Part shown: positions 18,784 to 27,547 of the stretch, in pieces
How the letters are laid out: each line of letters opens with the position of its first letter
Position numbering within the stretch: the stretch's first letter is position 1
Assembly (NCBI RefSeq): GCF_002943465.1
Contig: NZ_PTQY01000005.1
Coordinates: 124,001 to 188,000, forward strand
Origin: Rhodoferax sp. TS-BS-61-7
Lineage (GTDB): Bacteria; Pseudomonadota; Gammaproteobacteria; Burkholderiales; Burkholderiaceae_C
Direction of reading: 5' to 3'
DNA length: 64,000 nt
Position numbers and translations under genes: made by a program
Notes under the pieces: model-generated
Told to the model about the DNA's origin: nothing
Database searches by the model: none
Seen by the model: only the letters and a program-made list of their open reading frames with translations

Positions 18784-19653
18784 ATGCGAATTCCGTTCAC
18801 CAAAATGCAGGGCGCGGGCAATGACTTTGTCGTGCTCGACGAAACGCGTGGCCGCCTGGGCCTGACTGAGGCGCACTACCGCTTTCTGGGCGACCGCCAT
18901 TTTGGCGTGGGCGCCGACCAGATCCTCACGGTGCGCCCCTCGCCCGCCGAGGGCATCGACTTCGAATACGTGATCCACAACGCCGACGGCAACGAGGTGG
19001 AGCAGTGTGGCAACGGTTCGCGCTGCTTTGCCCGCTTTGTGCACGACAAGGGCCTGACCACCAAAGACCGTATCCGCGTGCAGACCATGAAGGGCGTGAT
19101 CGAACCGCGCCTGAACGCCGACGGCCGCGTGACCGTGGACATGGGCGCCCCGGTGTTCGCGCCCGCCGACATTCCGTTTGACGCCGGCGGCCTGACGCTG
19201 CAGCCCATGGGTTCATGGGGAAATTGGCCTCTAGCCCTTATGGATGCTGCGCAAGCAGCTCATCTTTTGGTAGCAACTGTATCCATGGGCAACCCCCATG
19301 CGGTGACGCTGGTCGACAACGTGGACACCGCCCCCGTGGCCACACTGGGCCCGGCCGTGCAGGCCAGCCCGCGCTTTCCGCAGGGTGTGAACGTGGGTTT
19401 TTTGCAGGTCGTGGACCGCAGCCACGTGCGCCTGCGTGTGTATGAGCGTGGCGTGGGCGAGACCCTCGCCTGCGGCACCGGCGCCTGCGCGGCCGTGGTC
19501 TCCGGCATCCGCCTGGGCCTGCTGGACGCCAGCGTGGAGGTGCAAACCCACGGCGGCGTGCTCACCATTGAATGGGCGGGTGGCGACGCCTCGGTGTTCA
19601 TGACCGGCCCCGCCACCACCGTGTTCCACGGCGAAATTGACCTTCCCGAATAA
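18784..19653 (+). CDS. dapF: Diaminopimelate epimerase
   Basis: 289 residues. Interconverts LL- and meso-diaminopimelate for lysine and peptidoglycan. The two catalytic cysteines are C75 in EQCGNGSRC and C230 in [17 protein letters not shown] at the start is also diagnostic. A family A repeat is inserted in frame at 19226-19277, giving the extra segment [16 protein letters not shown] just before the conserved SMGNPH, i.e. at the boundary of the two pseudo-symmetric halves. Followed by DUF484 and xerC, as in gamma-proteobacteria. Confidence 0.97.
   Translation: MRIPFTKMQGAGNDFVVLDETRGRLGLTEAHYRFLGDRHFGVGADQILTVRPSPAEGIDFEYVIHNADGNEVEQCGNGSRCFARFVHDKGLTTKDRIRVQTMKGVIEPRLNADGRVTVDMGAPVFAPADIPFDAGGLTLQPMGSWGNWPLALMDAAQAAHLLVATVSMGNPHAVTLVDNVDTAPVATLGPAVQASPRFPQGVNVGFLQVVDRSHVRLRVYERGVGETLACGTGACAAVVSGIRLGLLDASVEVQTHGGVLTIEWAGGDASVFMTGPATTVFHGEIDLPE
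19226..19277 (+). repeat. Dispersed repeat family A, copy 6 (inside dapF)
   Basis: One of the best copies: GGCCTCTAGCCCTTATGG, core TGCGCAAGCAGCT, tail GGTAGCAAC. Read in frame as MDAAQAAH. Confidence 0.92.
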
Positions 19654-19680
19654 CCCAACCCGATTCGACCGCACTACACC

Positions 19681-20379
19681 ATGACCACTCTCGTGAACCA
19701 GGCTCTGGCCAACCCCATCACCGAAGACGACATCGCCAACTACCTGGCCAACACGCCCGACTTCTTCCAGCGCCATGCCGAGTTGCTGGCCACGGTGCAA
19801 TTCACCAGCCCACACAGCCACCGCGCTGTGAGCCTGCAAGAGCGCCAGGCCGAGATGCTGCGCGAGAAGATCAAGCTGCTGGAGCAGCGCATCATGGAAA
19901 TGATCCGCAACGGCAACGAGAACGTCATGTTGTCCGACAAGATCCTGCGCTGGGCGCGCTCGTTGTTCCTCACCACCAACCTGGCCGACCTGCCCCTGGA
20001 AATCGTGCAGGAGATCAAGGACCAGTTCGCCGTGCCGCAGGTCGGCCTGCGCCTGTGGGGCGTGGCAGACGAATTTGCCAGCCTGGGTTGTGTGCAAGGC
20101 GTGAGCGACGACGCCAAGGTGTTTGCCAGCTCTCTGACCGAACCCTTTTGTGGCCTGAACACCGGCTTTGAAGCCGTGAGCTGGCTGGAAGACGCCCACA
20201 ACGTGAGCTCGCTGGCCCTGATTCCGCTGCGCAGCGGCGTGGCGGGCAGCAGTGCTCCGGCCTTTGGCATGCTGGTGCTGGCCTCTAGCGATGCCCACCG
20301 CTTCAACAGCGGCATGGGCACCGAATTTTTGGCGCGCATTGGCGAATTGGCCAGCGCCGCGCTGTCGCGCCTGCGTTAA
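19681..20379 (+). CDS. DUF484 (YigA-like) GAF-type protein
   Basis: 232 residues. The N-terminal helix set (ITEDDIANYLANTPDFFQRHAELLATVQ) and the coiled stretch RQAEMLREKIKLLEQRI are the DUF484 signature; the rest has a GAF-like fold (LALIPLRSG, FGMLVLASSDAHRF). Function is unknown, but the order dapF-DUF484-xerC is the same as dapF-yigA-xerC in E. coli, supporting the assignment. 27 bases separate it from dapF. Confidence 0.88.
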   Translation: MTTLVNQALANPITEDDIANYLANTPDFFQRHAELLATVQFTSPHSHRAVSLQERQAEMLREKIKLLEQRIMEMIRNGNENVMLSDKILRWARSLFLTTNLADLPLEIVQEIKDQFAVPQVGLRLWGVADEFASLGCVQGVSDDAKVFASSLTEPFCGLNTGFEAVSWLEDAHNVSSLALIPLRSGVAGSSAPAFGMLVLASSDAHRFNSGMGTEFLARIGELASAALSRLR

Positions 20380-20391
20380 CGCCCGATTGCC

Positions 20392-21357
20392 GTGACTGCG
20401 GACGACACCGCCCTGGTTGAAAAATACCTGGAGTACGTCCGCGTCGAAAAACGCTTGGCTACGCGCACGGTGGAACTGTACGCGCTGGACCTGAGCAAGC
20501 TGGCGGCCAACGCCACCCAGGCCCAAATAGCACTGCGCGAGGTGAAGAACCACCACATCCGCCGCTGGGTGGCGCAGATGCACAGCGGCGGGCGCAGCGG
20601 CCGTGGCATTGCGCTCATCCTGTCGGGCTGGCGCGGCTTCTACACCTGGCTGGGCCGGCAAGGCCTGGTGGCCAGCAACCCGGTGCAAGACGTGCGTTCC
20701 CCCAAAGCCCCCAAGCCCTTGCCCAAGGCCCTGGGCGTGGACGACGCGGTGCAATTTGCCAATTTTGAGAGCGACGACAACGCCTGGCTGGAAGCGCGTG
20801 ACGCGGCCATGGTGGAGCTGCTCTACGGCAGTGGCCTGCGCGTGGGCGAGCTCGTGGGGCTGGACGTGGTGGCGGGCAAAGACGCCAAAGGCTGGGTGGA
20901 TCTGCAGGCGGCCGAGGCCCATGTGCTGGGCAAGGGCAGCAAGCGCCGCACGGTGCCGGTGGGCGCCTCGGCCCTAGCCGCGCTGCAGCGCTGGCTGGAC
21001 CTGCGCGGCCCTAGCGGCACGGCCAGCGCCGCGCCGGTGCCCGCCGCACTGGCCAATGCCAGCGCGGCCCTGTTCACCGGGCGCAATGGCACGCGCCTGA
21101 CCGCGCAAAGCATCTGGCAGCGCCTCAAACGCCGCAGCCAGTTGGCCGGCCTCAACACCCCGGTGCACCCGCACATGCTGCGCCACTCGTTTGCCAGCCA
21201 TGTGCTGCAAAGCAGTGGCGATTTGCGCGCGGTGCAGGAGCTGCTGGGCCACGCCAACATCACGACCACGCAGGTCTACACGCGGCTGGACTTCCAGCAC
21301 CTGGCCAAGGCCTATGACGCGGCGCACCCGCGGGCGAAGTTGAAAAAAGGGTCCTAA
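20392..21357 (+). CDS. xerC: Tyrosine recombinase XerC
   Basis: 321 residues, GTG start 12 bases after the DUF484 gene. Works with XerD at dif to resolve chromosome dimers. The N-terminal SAM-like domain is followed by the catalytic core: Arg in YGSGLRVGEL, Lys in LGKGSKRRTVPV, the HMLRHSFASH box, LGHANITTTQ and the nucleophilic Tyr in VYTRLDF. The position next to dapF and the length fit XerC rather than a phage integrase. Confidence 0.95.
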   Translation: MTADDTALVEKYLEYVRVEKRLATRTVELYALDLSKLAANATQAQIALREVKNHHIRRWVAQMHSGGRSGRGIALILSGWRGFYTWLGRQGLVASNPVQDVRSPKAPKPLPKALGVDDAVQFANFESDDNAWLEARDAAMVELLYGSGLRVGELVGLDVVAGKDAKGWVDLQAAEAHVLGKGSKRRTVPVGASALAALQRWLDLRGPSGTASAAPVPAALANASAALFTGRNGTRLTAQSIWQRLKRRSQLAGLNTPVHPHMLRHSFASHVLQSSGDLRAVQELLGHANITTTQVYTRLDFQHLAKAYDAAHPRAKLKKGS

Positions 21358-21385
21358 CTCCCCTACGCCTGCCGAGGCTCCGAGC

Positions 21386-21460
21386 CTGTGGAGTGGGCCT
21401 GCGGGCGGCCGATTTCTGTGCGTTTGGCAGTATGAGGCCGCCCGCAGGCCCATTCCACAG
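21386..21460. repeat. Large inverted repeat between xerC and rlmI
   Basis: Arms 21386-21410 and 21436-21460 are 25 bases each and pair completely apart from one G-U wobble, around a 25-base loop. They begin CTGTGGAGTGGGCC and end in the complement. There is no T-run after the stem, so it is not an ordinary intrinsic terminator; it may be a REP/MITE-like element or an mRNA-protecting stem. Confidence 0.85.
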
Positions 21461-21477
21461 GCGGCGCGCTCGCAAGC

Positions 21478-21483
21478 GACAAT
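21478..21483 (+). promoter_or_regulatory. -10-like hexamer GACAAT before rlmI
   Basis: Eight bases before the rlmI ATG; same hexamer and similar spacing as before pyrC. Confidence 0.5.
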
Positions 21484-21491
21484 ACTGGCCT

Positions 21492-22673
21492 ATGAAAACC
21501 ATTCGTCTGCGCGCCGGAAAAGAGCGCTCCCTGTTGCGCCGCCACCCCTGGATTTTTGAGTCCGCCATCGCCAAGGGCGGGGGCGACAGCGGCGAGACCG
21601 TGCGGGTGGAGTCGGCCGAGGGTCAGTTTCTGGGCTGGGCGGCGTTCAGTCCGCAGTCCAAAATCCGCGCCCGGGTCTGGAGTTTTGACGAAACGCAGCG
21701 CATCGACGCTAGCTTTTTTATAGCTGCTTGCGCAGTATCCATAAGGGCTAGAGGCCGATTTGATATAAAAAGTGACGGTGTGCGCCTGGTTCATGGCGAA
21801 TCCGATGGCCTACCCGGCCTGATCGTGGACCGCTATGGCGACACCCTGGTGGCGCAGTTCACCTCGGCCGGCGTAGACAAGTGGAAAGACGTGATTGCTG
21901 ATGCGCTGTTGGTGGCCACCGGCCTCACCAAGCTGTATGAGCGCTCGGACGCCAGCAGCCGTGCCCTGGAGGGCCTGCCCGAAGTGACGGGATGGCTGCG
22001 TGGCGACGGCCCTACCGACCTGGTGCTGCAAGAGCACGAGTGGAAGCTGGCCCTGTCCATCGCCGAAGGCCACAAGACCGGCTTTTACCTGGACCAACGC
22101 GACAGCCGCAAACGTTTTGCCGAGACCACGCGCCGCCTGGGCTTCCAGCGCGTGCTCAACTGTTATTGCTATACCGGTGGTTTCTCCGTGGCGGCCCTGT
22201 CGGGCGGTGCAGGCCATGTCACCTCCATCGACTCCAGCGGCCCGGCGATTGAAAAAGCCGCGGCCAACGTGGCGATGAACGGCTTTGACGCCAGCCGCGC
22301 CACCTTCATGGACGCCGACGTGAACGCCAGCCTGCGTGCCTTTGGGGCCGAGGGCCGCACCTTTGACGCCATCATCCTGGACCCGCCCAAGTTTGCCCCC
22401 ACCGTGGCCCATGCGGAGCGGGCGGCCCGCGCCTACAAAGACATCAACCGCCTGGCCTTCAAGCTGCTGGAGCCCGGTGGCGTGTTGTTTACCTATAGCT
22501 GCTCGGGCGGCATCAGCGCCGACCTGTTCCACAAAATCATTGCTGGGGCTGGCTCGGACGCCGGGGTGGACGGTTACATCACCGAGCGCATGGGCGGCGC
22601 GCCCGACCACCCGATGACGATTGCCTTCCCCGAGGGCGAGTACCTCAAGGGGCTGGTGGTGATGCGGCGTTAA
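21492..22673 (+). CDS. rlmI: 23S rRNA (cytosine-1962-C5) methyltransferase-like protein
   Basis: 393 residues. An N-terminal PUA domain (MKTIRLRAGKERSLLRRHPWIF) precedes a SAM methyltransferase fold: CYCYTGGFSVAA (SAM loop), IDSSGPAIEKA, FDAIILDPPKF (catalytic motif) and YSCSGGIS, matching the RlmI/YccW family. A family A repeat lies in frame at about residues 73-88 (IAACAVSIRARGR), replacing or expanding the linker before VHGESDGLPG. The gene still reads through to a normal C-terminus, so the repeat is tolerated. Confidence 0.93.
   Translation: MKTIRLRAGKERSLLRRHPWIFESAIAKGGGDSGETVRVESAEGQFLGWAAFSPQSKIRARVWSFDETQRIDASFFIAACAVSIRARGRFDIKSDGVRLVHGESDGLPGLIVDRYGDTLVAQFTSAGVDKWKDVIADALLVATGLTKLYERSDASSRALEGLPEVTGWLRGDGPTDLVLQEHEWKLALSIAEGHKTGFYLDQRDSRKRFAETTRRLGFQRVLNCYCYTGGFSVAALSGGAGHVTSIDSSGPAIEKAAANVAMNGFDASRATFMDADVNASLRAFGAEGRTFDAIILDPPKFAPTVAHAERAARAYKDINRLAFKLLEPGGVLFTYSCSGGISADLFHKIIAGAGSDAGVDGYITERMGGAPDHPMTIAFPEGEYLKGLVVMRR
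21708..21757 (-). repeat. Dispersed repeat family A, copy 7 (inside rlmI)
   Basis: On the plus strand reads ATAGCTGCTTGCGCAGT, then ATAAGGGCTAGAGGCC. Opposite orientation to the dapF copy, and near-identical to its complement. Confidence 0.92.
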
Positions 22674-22755
22674 GGCCGCCTCAGCGAAACCTTGAATTGC
22701 TGACTACACTTCGCAGTTGTCTTCTTTTTGCAGTGCACCATTTTTGGATACCACG

Positions 22756-23823
22756 ATGAGCTTGATTCCCGCCACCATCCTGACCGGCTTTCTGGGTTCC
22801 GGCAAAACCACGCTCTTGAAGCGCGTGTTGGCCGAGGCCCATGGCCAGAAGATCGCCGTTATTGAGAACGAGTTCGGTGAGGAAAACATCGACAGCGACA
22901 TTCTGGTGAGCGACACCAATGAACAAATCATCCAGATGAGCAACGGCTGCGTCTGCTGCACCATCCGCGAGGACCTGCGCACCACGCTGAAAGACCTGGC
23001 CGAGAAAAAACGCAAGGGTGAACTGGACTTTGAGCGTGTCGTGATCGAAACCACCGGCGTGGCCGACCCCGGCCCGGTGGCGCAGACCTTCTTCATGGAC
23101 GACGAAATCGCAGAAACCTACCTGTTGGACTCCATCCTGACGCTGGTAGACGCCAAACATGCGGAGCAACAGCTCAACGACCGCCAGGAAGCGCGCCGCC
23201 AGATCGGTTTTGCCGACCAGATCTTCATCAGCAAGTCGGATCTGGTGTCCAAGGACGAGCTGGACGCGCTGACGCACCGCATCAAACACATGAACCCGCG
23301 TGCGCCGCAAAAGGCAGTGCATTTTGGTGACGTGTCGCTGAAAGAGGTGTTTGACCTGCGCGGGTTTAACCTGAACGCCAAGCTGGACATTGACCCCGAC
23401 TTCCTCAAGGAAGACGACCACCACGATCACGACCATGCCCACGGTGAGCATTGCGACCACCCCTCGCACCAGCACGACCACGCGCATGGGGACCACGGCG
23501 GCCATGGCCACCACCACCGTCACGATGACGATGTGAAAAGTTTTGTGTTCAAGTCCGACCGCGCCTTTGACCCGGCCAAACTGGAAGACTTTTTGGGCGC
23601 CATCGTCAACATCTATGGCCCGCGCATGCTGCGTTACAAAGGTGTGCTCTTTATGAAGGGAACGGAACGCAAGGTGATCTTCCAGGGCGTGCACCAGCTC
23701 ATGGGCAGCGATCTGGGTCCCGCCTGGGCCGAGGGGGAGCAGAAGTGCAGCAAAATGGTCTTTATCGGCATTGATTTGCCCAAGGACATCTTCTTGCAGG
23801 GCATGGAGCAGTCCCTGGTCTGA
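22756..23823 (+). CDS. CobW/YjiA-family GTP-binding metallochaperone
   Basis: 355 residues, G3E GTPase. Walker A is G11-T19 (GFLGSGKTT), the metal motif CxCC is C65/C67/C68 in NGCVCCTIRED, and SKSDLV is the guanine specificity loop. A His/Asp-rich stretch (about residues 216-260, starting DDHHDHDHAHGEHCDH) separates the GTPase from the C-terminal CobW_C domain and probably buffers zinc or cobalt. Members insert zinc or act in cobalamin synthesis; with no cob genes nearby, zinc handling is more likely. No Zur site was recognised upstream. Confidence 0.9.
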   Translation: MSLIPATILTGFLGSGKTTLLKRVLAEAHGQKIAVIENEFGEENIDSDILVSDTNEQIIQMSNGCVCCTIREDLRTTLKDLAEKKRKGELDFERVVIETTGVADPGPVAQTFFMDDEIAETYLLDSILTLVDAKHAEQQLNDRQEARRQIGFADQIFISKSDLVSKDELDALTHRIKHMNPRAPQKAVHFGDVSLKEVFDLRGFNLNAKLDIDPDFLKEDDHHDHDHAHGEHCDHPSHQHDHAHGDHGGHGHHHRHDDDVKSFVFKSDRAFDPAKLEDFLGAIVNIYGPRMLRYKGVLFMKGTERKVIFQGVHQLMGSDLGPAWAEGEQKCSKMVFIGIDLPKDIFLQGMEQSLV

Positions 23824-24021
23824 TACGCCTTCACAAGACCACACCAAATACCGGCTGGGAGCCAAATGATTGTCTCGCTTTTGCAACTGATGGGTTTCCC
23901 GATGGGGAAACCTGTACACTCGCGCGCCGAAGAAACCCCCGTTTCACCGCCCTCCAAGGCGGTAAAAACGGAAGCAGCCACCAGGGACCGTGCGCAGGCG
24001 AGTACTGCCAGGAGACAAGAA

Positions 24022-25116
24022 GTGAAAGCGACATCCGGGAAAGACACCAAAGCCAAAGACGTGAAATCCAAAGACGTCAAGGCCAAACCTGCAGCCAAAG
24101 TGGCTGCCAAACCGGTAGTGAAGGTGCAAGCCCCAACTGCAGCCAAAAAGGCGGCGCCCAAAACTGTGAGCAAACCCGTGGCCAAAGCGGCGGCCCCCAA
24201 GGCCAAAGTGAGTGCCAAACCGGCGGCCAAGGCGCCTACCAAGCCCGCTGCGAAAGCGGCCCCCAAGGTGATCGCCAAGGCGGCGGTGAAACCCGTGGTC
24301 AAAGCGGCAGCCAAACCCGCTGCCAAGCCGGTGGCCAAAGTAGCCGCCAAGGCGCCTGCAGTTAAAATCAAACCCGCTGCCGCGAAACCGGCGGCCAAAC
24401 CCACTGCCAAAGTGTCAGCCCCTGCCAAAACCACATCCGCCAAAGCGGCCGTGGCTGCTGTGGTGGCCAAAGCTCCCGCAGTGGCTCCTGTACCCGCTTC
24501 TGCGGCTGCGGTGCCTGCCAAGTCAGGACGCCCATCCTCCCGGTTGGCCCAACTTACCGTGCCTTCCATGGCGCAATCTGTGGCATCCACAGCCGCCAAA
24601 GCCAGCTATACCCTTACCATGACTTCCCCCGTGATTGCCCCCGTGATTCCCGCCGCCGTCAAAAAAGACGCCAAGCTTGTCAACAACTGGAAGTCCAAAC
24701 CGGTGGCCGAGTTGACCGATGCCGAGTTGCTGGCCATGCCCGACTCCGAGTACATGAACGATGTGCAGCTGGCGGCCTTCCGCCTCAAGCTCTCCATCCT
24801 CAAGCGCGACATCCTCAACAGTGCGGGTGAAACGACCGAGCACCTGCGGGAAGACACCTCGGTGGTGCCGGACCCGGCAGACCGCGCCACGATTGAAGAA
24901 GAACACGCGCTGGAACTGCGCACCCGGGACCGCGAACGCAAGCTGCTCAAGAAAATTGAGCAGTCGATCTCCCGCATCGACGCAGGTGACTATGGCTACT
25001 GCGATGAAACCGGCGAGCCTATCGGCGTCGGCCGTCTGCTGGCCCGTCCTACGGCCACCTTGTCGCTCGAAGCGCAGCAGCGCCGCGAGCTCAAGCAGAA
25101 GATGTTTGGCGATTAA
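24022..25116 (+). CDS. dksA: DksA-like RNA polymerase regulator with long H1-like Lys/Ala/Pro tail
   Basis: 364 residues from the GTG at 24022, chosen for its AGGAG seven bases ahead; an ATG at 23866 would add 52 residues. Residues 1 to about 220 are nearly all Lys, Ala, Pro and Val in PAAK-type repeats like histone H1 or AlgP tails. The C-terminal 140 are DksA: EYMNDVQLAAFRLKL, the acidic tip DPADRA that reaches the polymerase secondary channel, and RDRERKLLKKIEQ. Only one of the four zinc-finger cysteines remains (GYCDETGEP), as in zinc-independent DksA paralogues. The tail may bind DNA. Confidence 0.85.
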   Translation: MKATSGKDTKAKDVKSKDVKAKPAAKVAAKPVVKVQAPTAAKKAAPKTVSKPVAKAAAPKAKVSAKPAAKAPTKPAAKAAPKVIAKAAVKPVVKAAAKPAAKPVAKVAAKAPAVKIKPAAAKPAAKPTAKVSAPAKTTSAKAAVAAVVAKAPAVAPVPASAAAVPAKSGRPSSRLAQLTVPSMAQSVASTAAKASYTLTMTSPVIAPVIPAAVKKDAKLVNNWKSKPVAELTDAELLAMPDSEYMNDVQLAAFRLKLSILKRDILNSAGETTEHLREDTSVVPDPADRATIEEEHALELRTRDRERKLLKKIEQSISRIDAGDYGYCDETGEPIGVGRLLARPTATLSLEAQQRRELKQKMFGD

Positions 25117-25154
25117 TCGCCAGTCCTGAGCCTACGGAGCAAGCCCCCTGATTT

Positions 25155-26942
25155 ATGGCGACCAAAGACGATCGACCCGGTTTATTGTCCAAGGTGGCGA
25201 TGTTTGTGCGCAACCCGACCAAGGATTGGTCGGAGTTGGACCGCGCAGAGCCCGAACAGGACAGCGGGTATGACAAACAGGCCCTGAAGGCCATGATTGA
25301 GCGCAAGCGGCAAAACGATTTTGTCCGCAAGCGTGAATTTGACCAGTTGCGCAAGCTGCGCAACCGCGACCCCTCCGCCACCGCAGCGTTGGCCCGCCCT
25401 TCGTTTTTTCAGACCAGTATTCCCACGGACCCCGATGGCCGTGCGGTGACGCTGAAGAAAATCGACGAAATCGAAGCGCAGATGTCCAAGCAGTGGTGGA
25501 AAGGCAAGCAGGATGCCGCCGCGGCCCAGGGCGGTTTCCCGGTGGCAGGTAATGCTACGGCCCCCGCCGAGCCCGTGTCCATCCATGCTTCGGCGCCCAC
25601 GGTAGCAGCCACCTTGTCATCGCGGTTTGAGGCGACGGAGTCGTCTGAGCTGCACTCCAGTGTGTCGGGTGCTGTGCCAGCCCCTTCTGAATACGCCCCC
25701 ACGCAGATGGGTATGGGCATGCCTCCGCCCATGTCCAGCCATGTGCCCTTGCCCGGACGTGCCGCGCCAAGCGCATCGACCCGCGGTGGGGATGGGGGTA
25801 CTGACCTGACTTTTTCGACCTCCAAGTTGTTTGCCATGGAGGTGGACGATATGGCCACCGACCCCGAGTTGGAGGAGGCCGCCATCCGTTTTGCCAATGG
25901 AGACGATGCCGGGGCTGAAACGGGGTTGCTGAACGCCTTGCAAAGCATCACGGCCACCCCGGAGGCTTCCACCTCCTGGGCTGCGGCGCTGATGGACTTG
26001 TACCGCGCCACCAACAACCGTGCGCGCTTTGATTGGGCGGTGGTGGAGCTGGCCCATGTGTGGGGCCATGCGGTGCCCGTCTGGGCCACACTGGCCGAGC
26101 CATCGCAAGGCATGGACACCACCGCGGCAGCCCCTTTTTCTGCCTCGGGTTCAGGTCGCAGCGTGCTGGGGGTTACCCACGCGATCTGGCACTGCCCGCC
26201 CCGGCTGACCGCACTGGCGATGGAAGATTTACGCGAAGCCATGTCCACCCAGCCCATGCCCTGGGTGATCGACTGGTCGGCTGTGGCGGCTCTGGATGCG
26301 GAGGCCATGCCTTTGCTGGGCGGCCTGTTCAGTAGTCTGTGTGACGAGGCCGTGGCCTTGCAGTTTGGTGGTGCCGATAGCTTGGTGCTGGCCTTGCGTG
26401 CCACAACGCCCTCCGGCGATCGTGCGGTGGATCCGGCCTGGTGGGCGGTGCGCCTGAATGCGCTGCGCACCATGCAGATGCTCGATGAGTTTGAGTTGGC
26501 CGCGCTGGACTATTGCGTGACCTACGAGGTCTCGCCCCCGGCCTGGGAGTCTGCCCGCTGCCATTACGAGCCGGCAGAAATTGCCGCCCCAGGTGCCGGC
26601 ATGTCGCCGTCCAGTTTTGAGTCTGCGGCCACAGTGCCGATGGGGCTGATGGACAGCGTGTCAGTTTCTGGCCTGGAGCTGCGTGGTGATGTTCTGGGTG
26701 ATGCCACGCAGGCCCTGGCGGGCCTAGATGCCGCGCGCGACGAAGGCGGGCGCATTGTGGTGTCCTGTCGCAGTCTGATTCGAGTGGATTTTTCCGCCGC
26801 GGGCAGCATCCTCAACTGGGTGGCCCTGCGCCAATCCGAGGGGAGCTTGGTGCAGTTCCAGGACGTTCACCGCCTGGTGGCTGCATTTTTCAACGTTATT
26901 GGCATCAATGAGCATGCCAGGGTCGTCCCCCGCGCCATGTGA
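25155..26942 (+). CDS. Uncharacterised protein with STAS-like domains
   Basis: 595 residues. The N-terminus (1-120) is charged and helical (ERKRQNDFVRKREFDQLRKLRN), followed by a low-complexity Ala/Pro/Ser linker to about 215. Two segments look like STAS folds: MPWVIDWSAVAALDAEAMPLLGGL around 370 and, at the C-terminus, GGRIVVSCRSLIRVDFSAAGSILNWV with an exposed Ser/Ala-Ala-Gly turn. The combination recalls bacterial scaffold proteins, but I do not recognise a named family. It starts 38 bases after dksA and ends 59 bases before hslV. Confidence 0.65.
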   Translation: MATKDDRPGLLSKVAMFVRNPTKDWSELDRAEPEQDSGYDKQALKAMIERKRQNDFVRKREFDQLRKLRNRDPSATAALARPSFFQTSIPTDPDGRAVTLKKIDEIEAQMSKQWWKGKQDAAAAQGGFPVAGNATAPAEPVSIHASAPTVAATLSSRFEATESSELHSSVSGAVPAPSEYAPTQMGMGMPPPMSSHVPLPGRAAPSASTRGGDGGTDLTFSTSKLFAMEVDDMATDPELEEAAIRFANGDDAGAETGLLNALQSITATPEASTSWAAALMDLYRATNNRARFDWAVVELAHVWGHAVPVWATLAEPSQGMDTTAAAPFSASGSGRSVLGVTHAIWHCPPRLTALAMEDLREAMSTQPMPWVIDWSAVAALDAEAMPLLGGLFSSLCDEAVALQFGGADSLVLALRATTPSGDRAVDPAWWAVRLNALRTMQMLDEFELAALDYCVTYEVSPPAWESARCHYEPAEIAAPGAGMSPSSFESAATVPMGLMDSVSVSGLELRGDVLGDATQALAGLDAARDEGGRIVVSCRSLIRVDFSAAGSILNWVALRQSEGSLVQFQDVHRLVAAFFNVIGINEHARVVPRAM

Positions 26943-27001
26943 TTGTGCGCACCTTGTGCGCATGGGCTTGATTTTGGTGCGACCCACCACACCTTCACAC
27001 C

Positions 27002-27547
27002 ATGGAACAATTTCACGGCACCACCATCATCAGTGTCCGGCGCAAGACGCCGCAGGGCGACCAGGTCGCCATCGGCGGCGATGGCCAGGTCACTTTGGGC
27101 AATATCGTGGTCAAGGGCTCGGCCCGCAAGGTGCGCAAGTTGCACCACGGCAAGGTGCTGGCGGGTTTTGCCGGTGCCACGGCTGACGCCTTCACCCTGT
27201 TTGAGCGCTTCGAGGCCAAACTCGACAAACACCAGGGGCATCTGGTGCGTGCCGCCATCGAACTGACGAAAGACTGGCGCACTGATCGCGTGTTGCGCCG
27301 GCTGGAAGCCATGCTGGCGGTGGCCGACAAAGATGCCTCCCTCATCATCACGGGCAACGGGGATGTGCTGGAGCCCGAAAACGGCATCGTGACCATTGGT
27401 TCTGGCGGTGCCTACGCCCAGGCGGCGGCCGTAGCGCTGCTCAACCACACCGAACTGCCCGCGGCAGACATCGTGAAACGTTCGCTGGAGATTGCGGGCG
27501 AACTGTGCATCTACACCAATATGCACCACACCATTGAGACCCTGTGA
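27002..27547 (+). CDS. hslV: ATP-dependent protease subunit HslV (ClpQ)
   Basis: 181 residues, proteasome-like N-terminal nucleophile hydrolase. The mature enzyme begins at T7 after removal of MEQFHG, giving [20 protein letters not shown] and GNGDVLEP are family hallmarks. Forms a double hexamer capped by HslU. Its stop overlaps the hslU start. Confidence 0.97.
   Translation: MEQFHGTTIISVRRKTPQGDQVAIGGDGQVTLGNIVVKGSARKVRKLHHGKVLAGFAGATADAFTLFERFEAKLDKHQGHLVRAAIELTKDWRTDRVLRRLEAMLAVADKDASLIITGNGDVLEPENGIVTIGSGGAYAQAAAVALLNHTELPAADIVKRSLEIAGELCIYTNMHHTIETL

Noticed and set aside
19231..20922. Open frame of 563 codons on the minus strand across dapF, DUF484 and xerC
   Set aside because: His/Gln/Gly-rich translation without domains, opposite three well-supported genes.
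23892..23911. Hairpin GGTTTCCC/GGGAAACC before dksA as a terminator
   Set aside because: No T-run follows; it may only be a local palindrome in the leader, so not annotated.
24040..24500. Possible tandem DNA repeat or CRISPR-like array in the Lys/Ala-rich region
   Set aside because: The repetition follows codons for PAAK-type protein repeats of variable length; no conserved repeat-spacer pattern.
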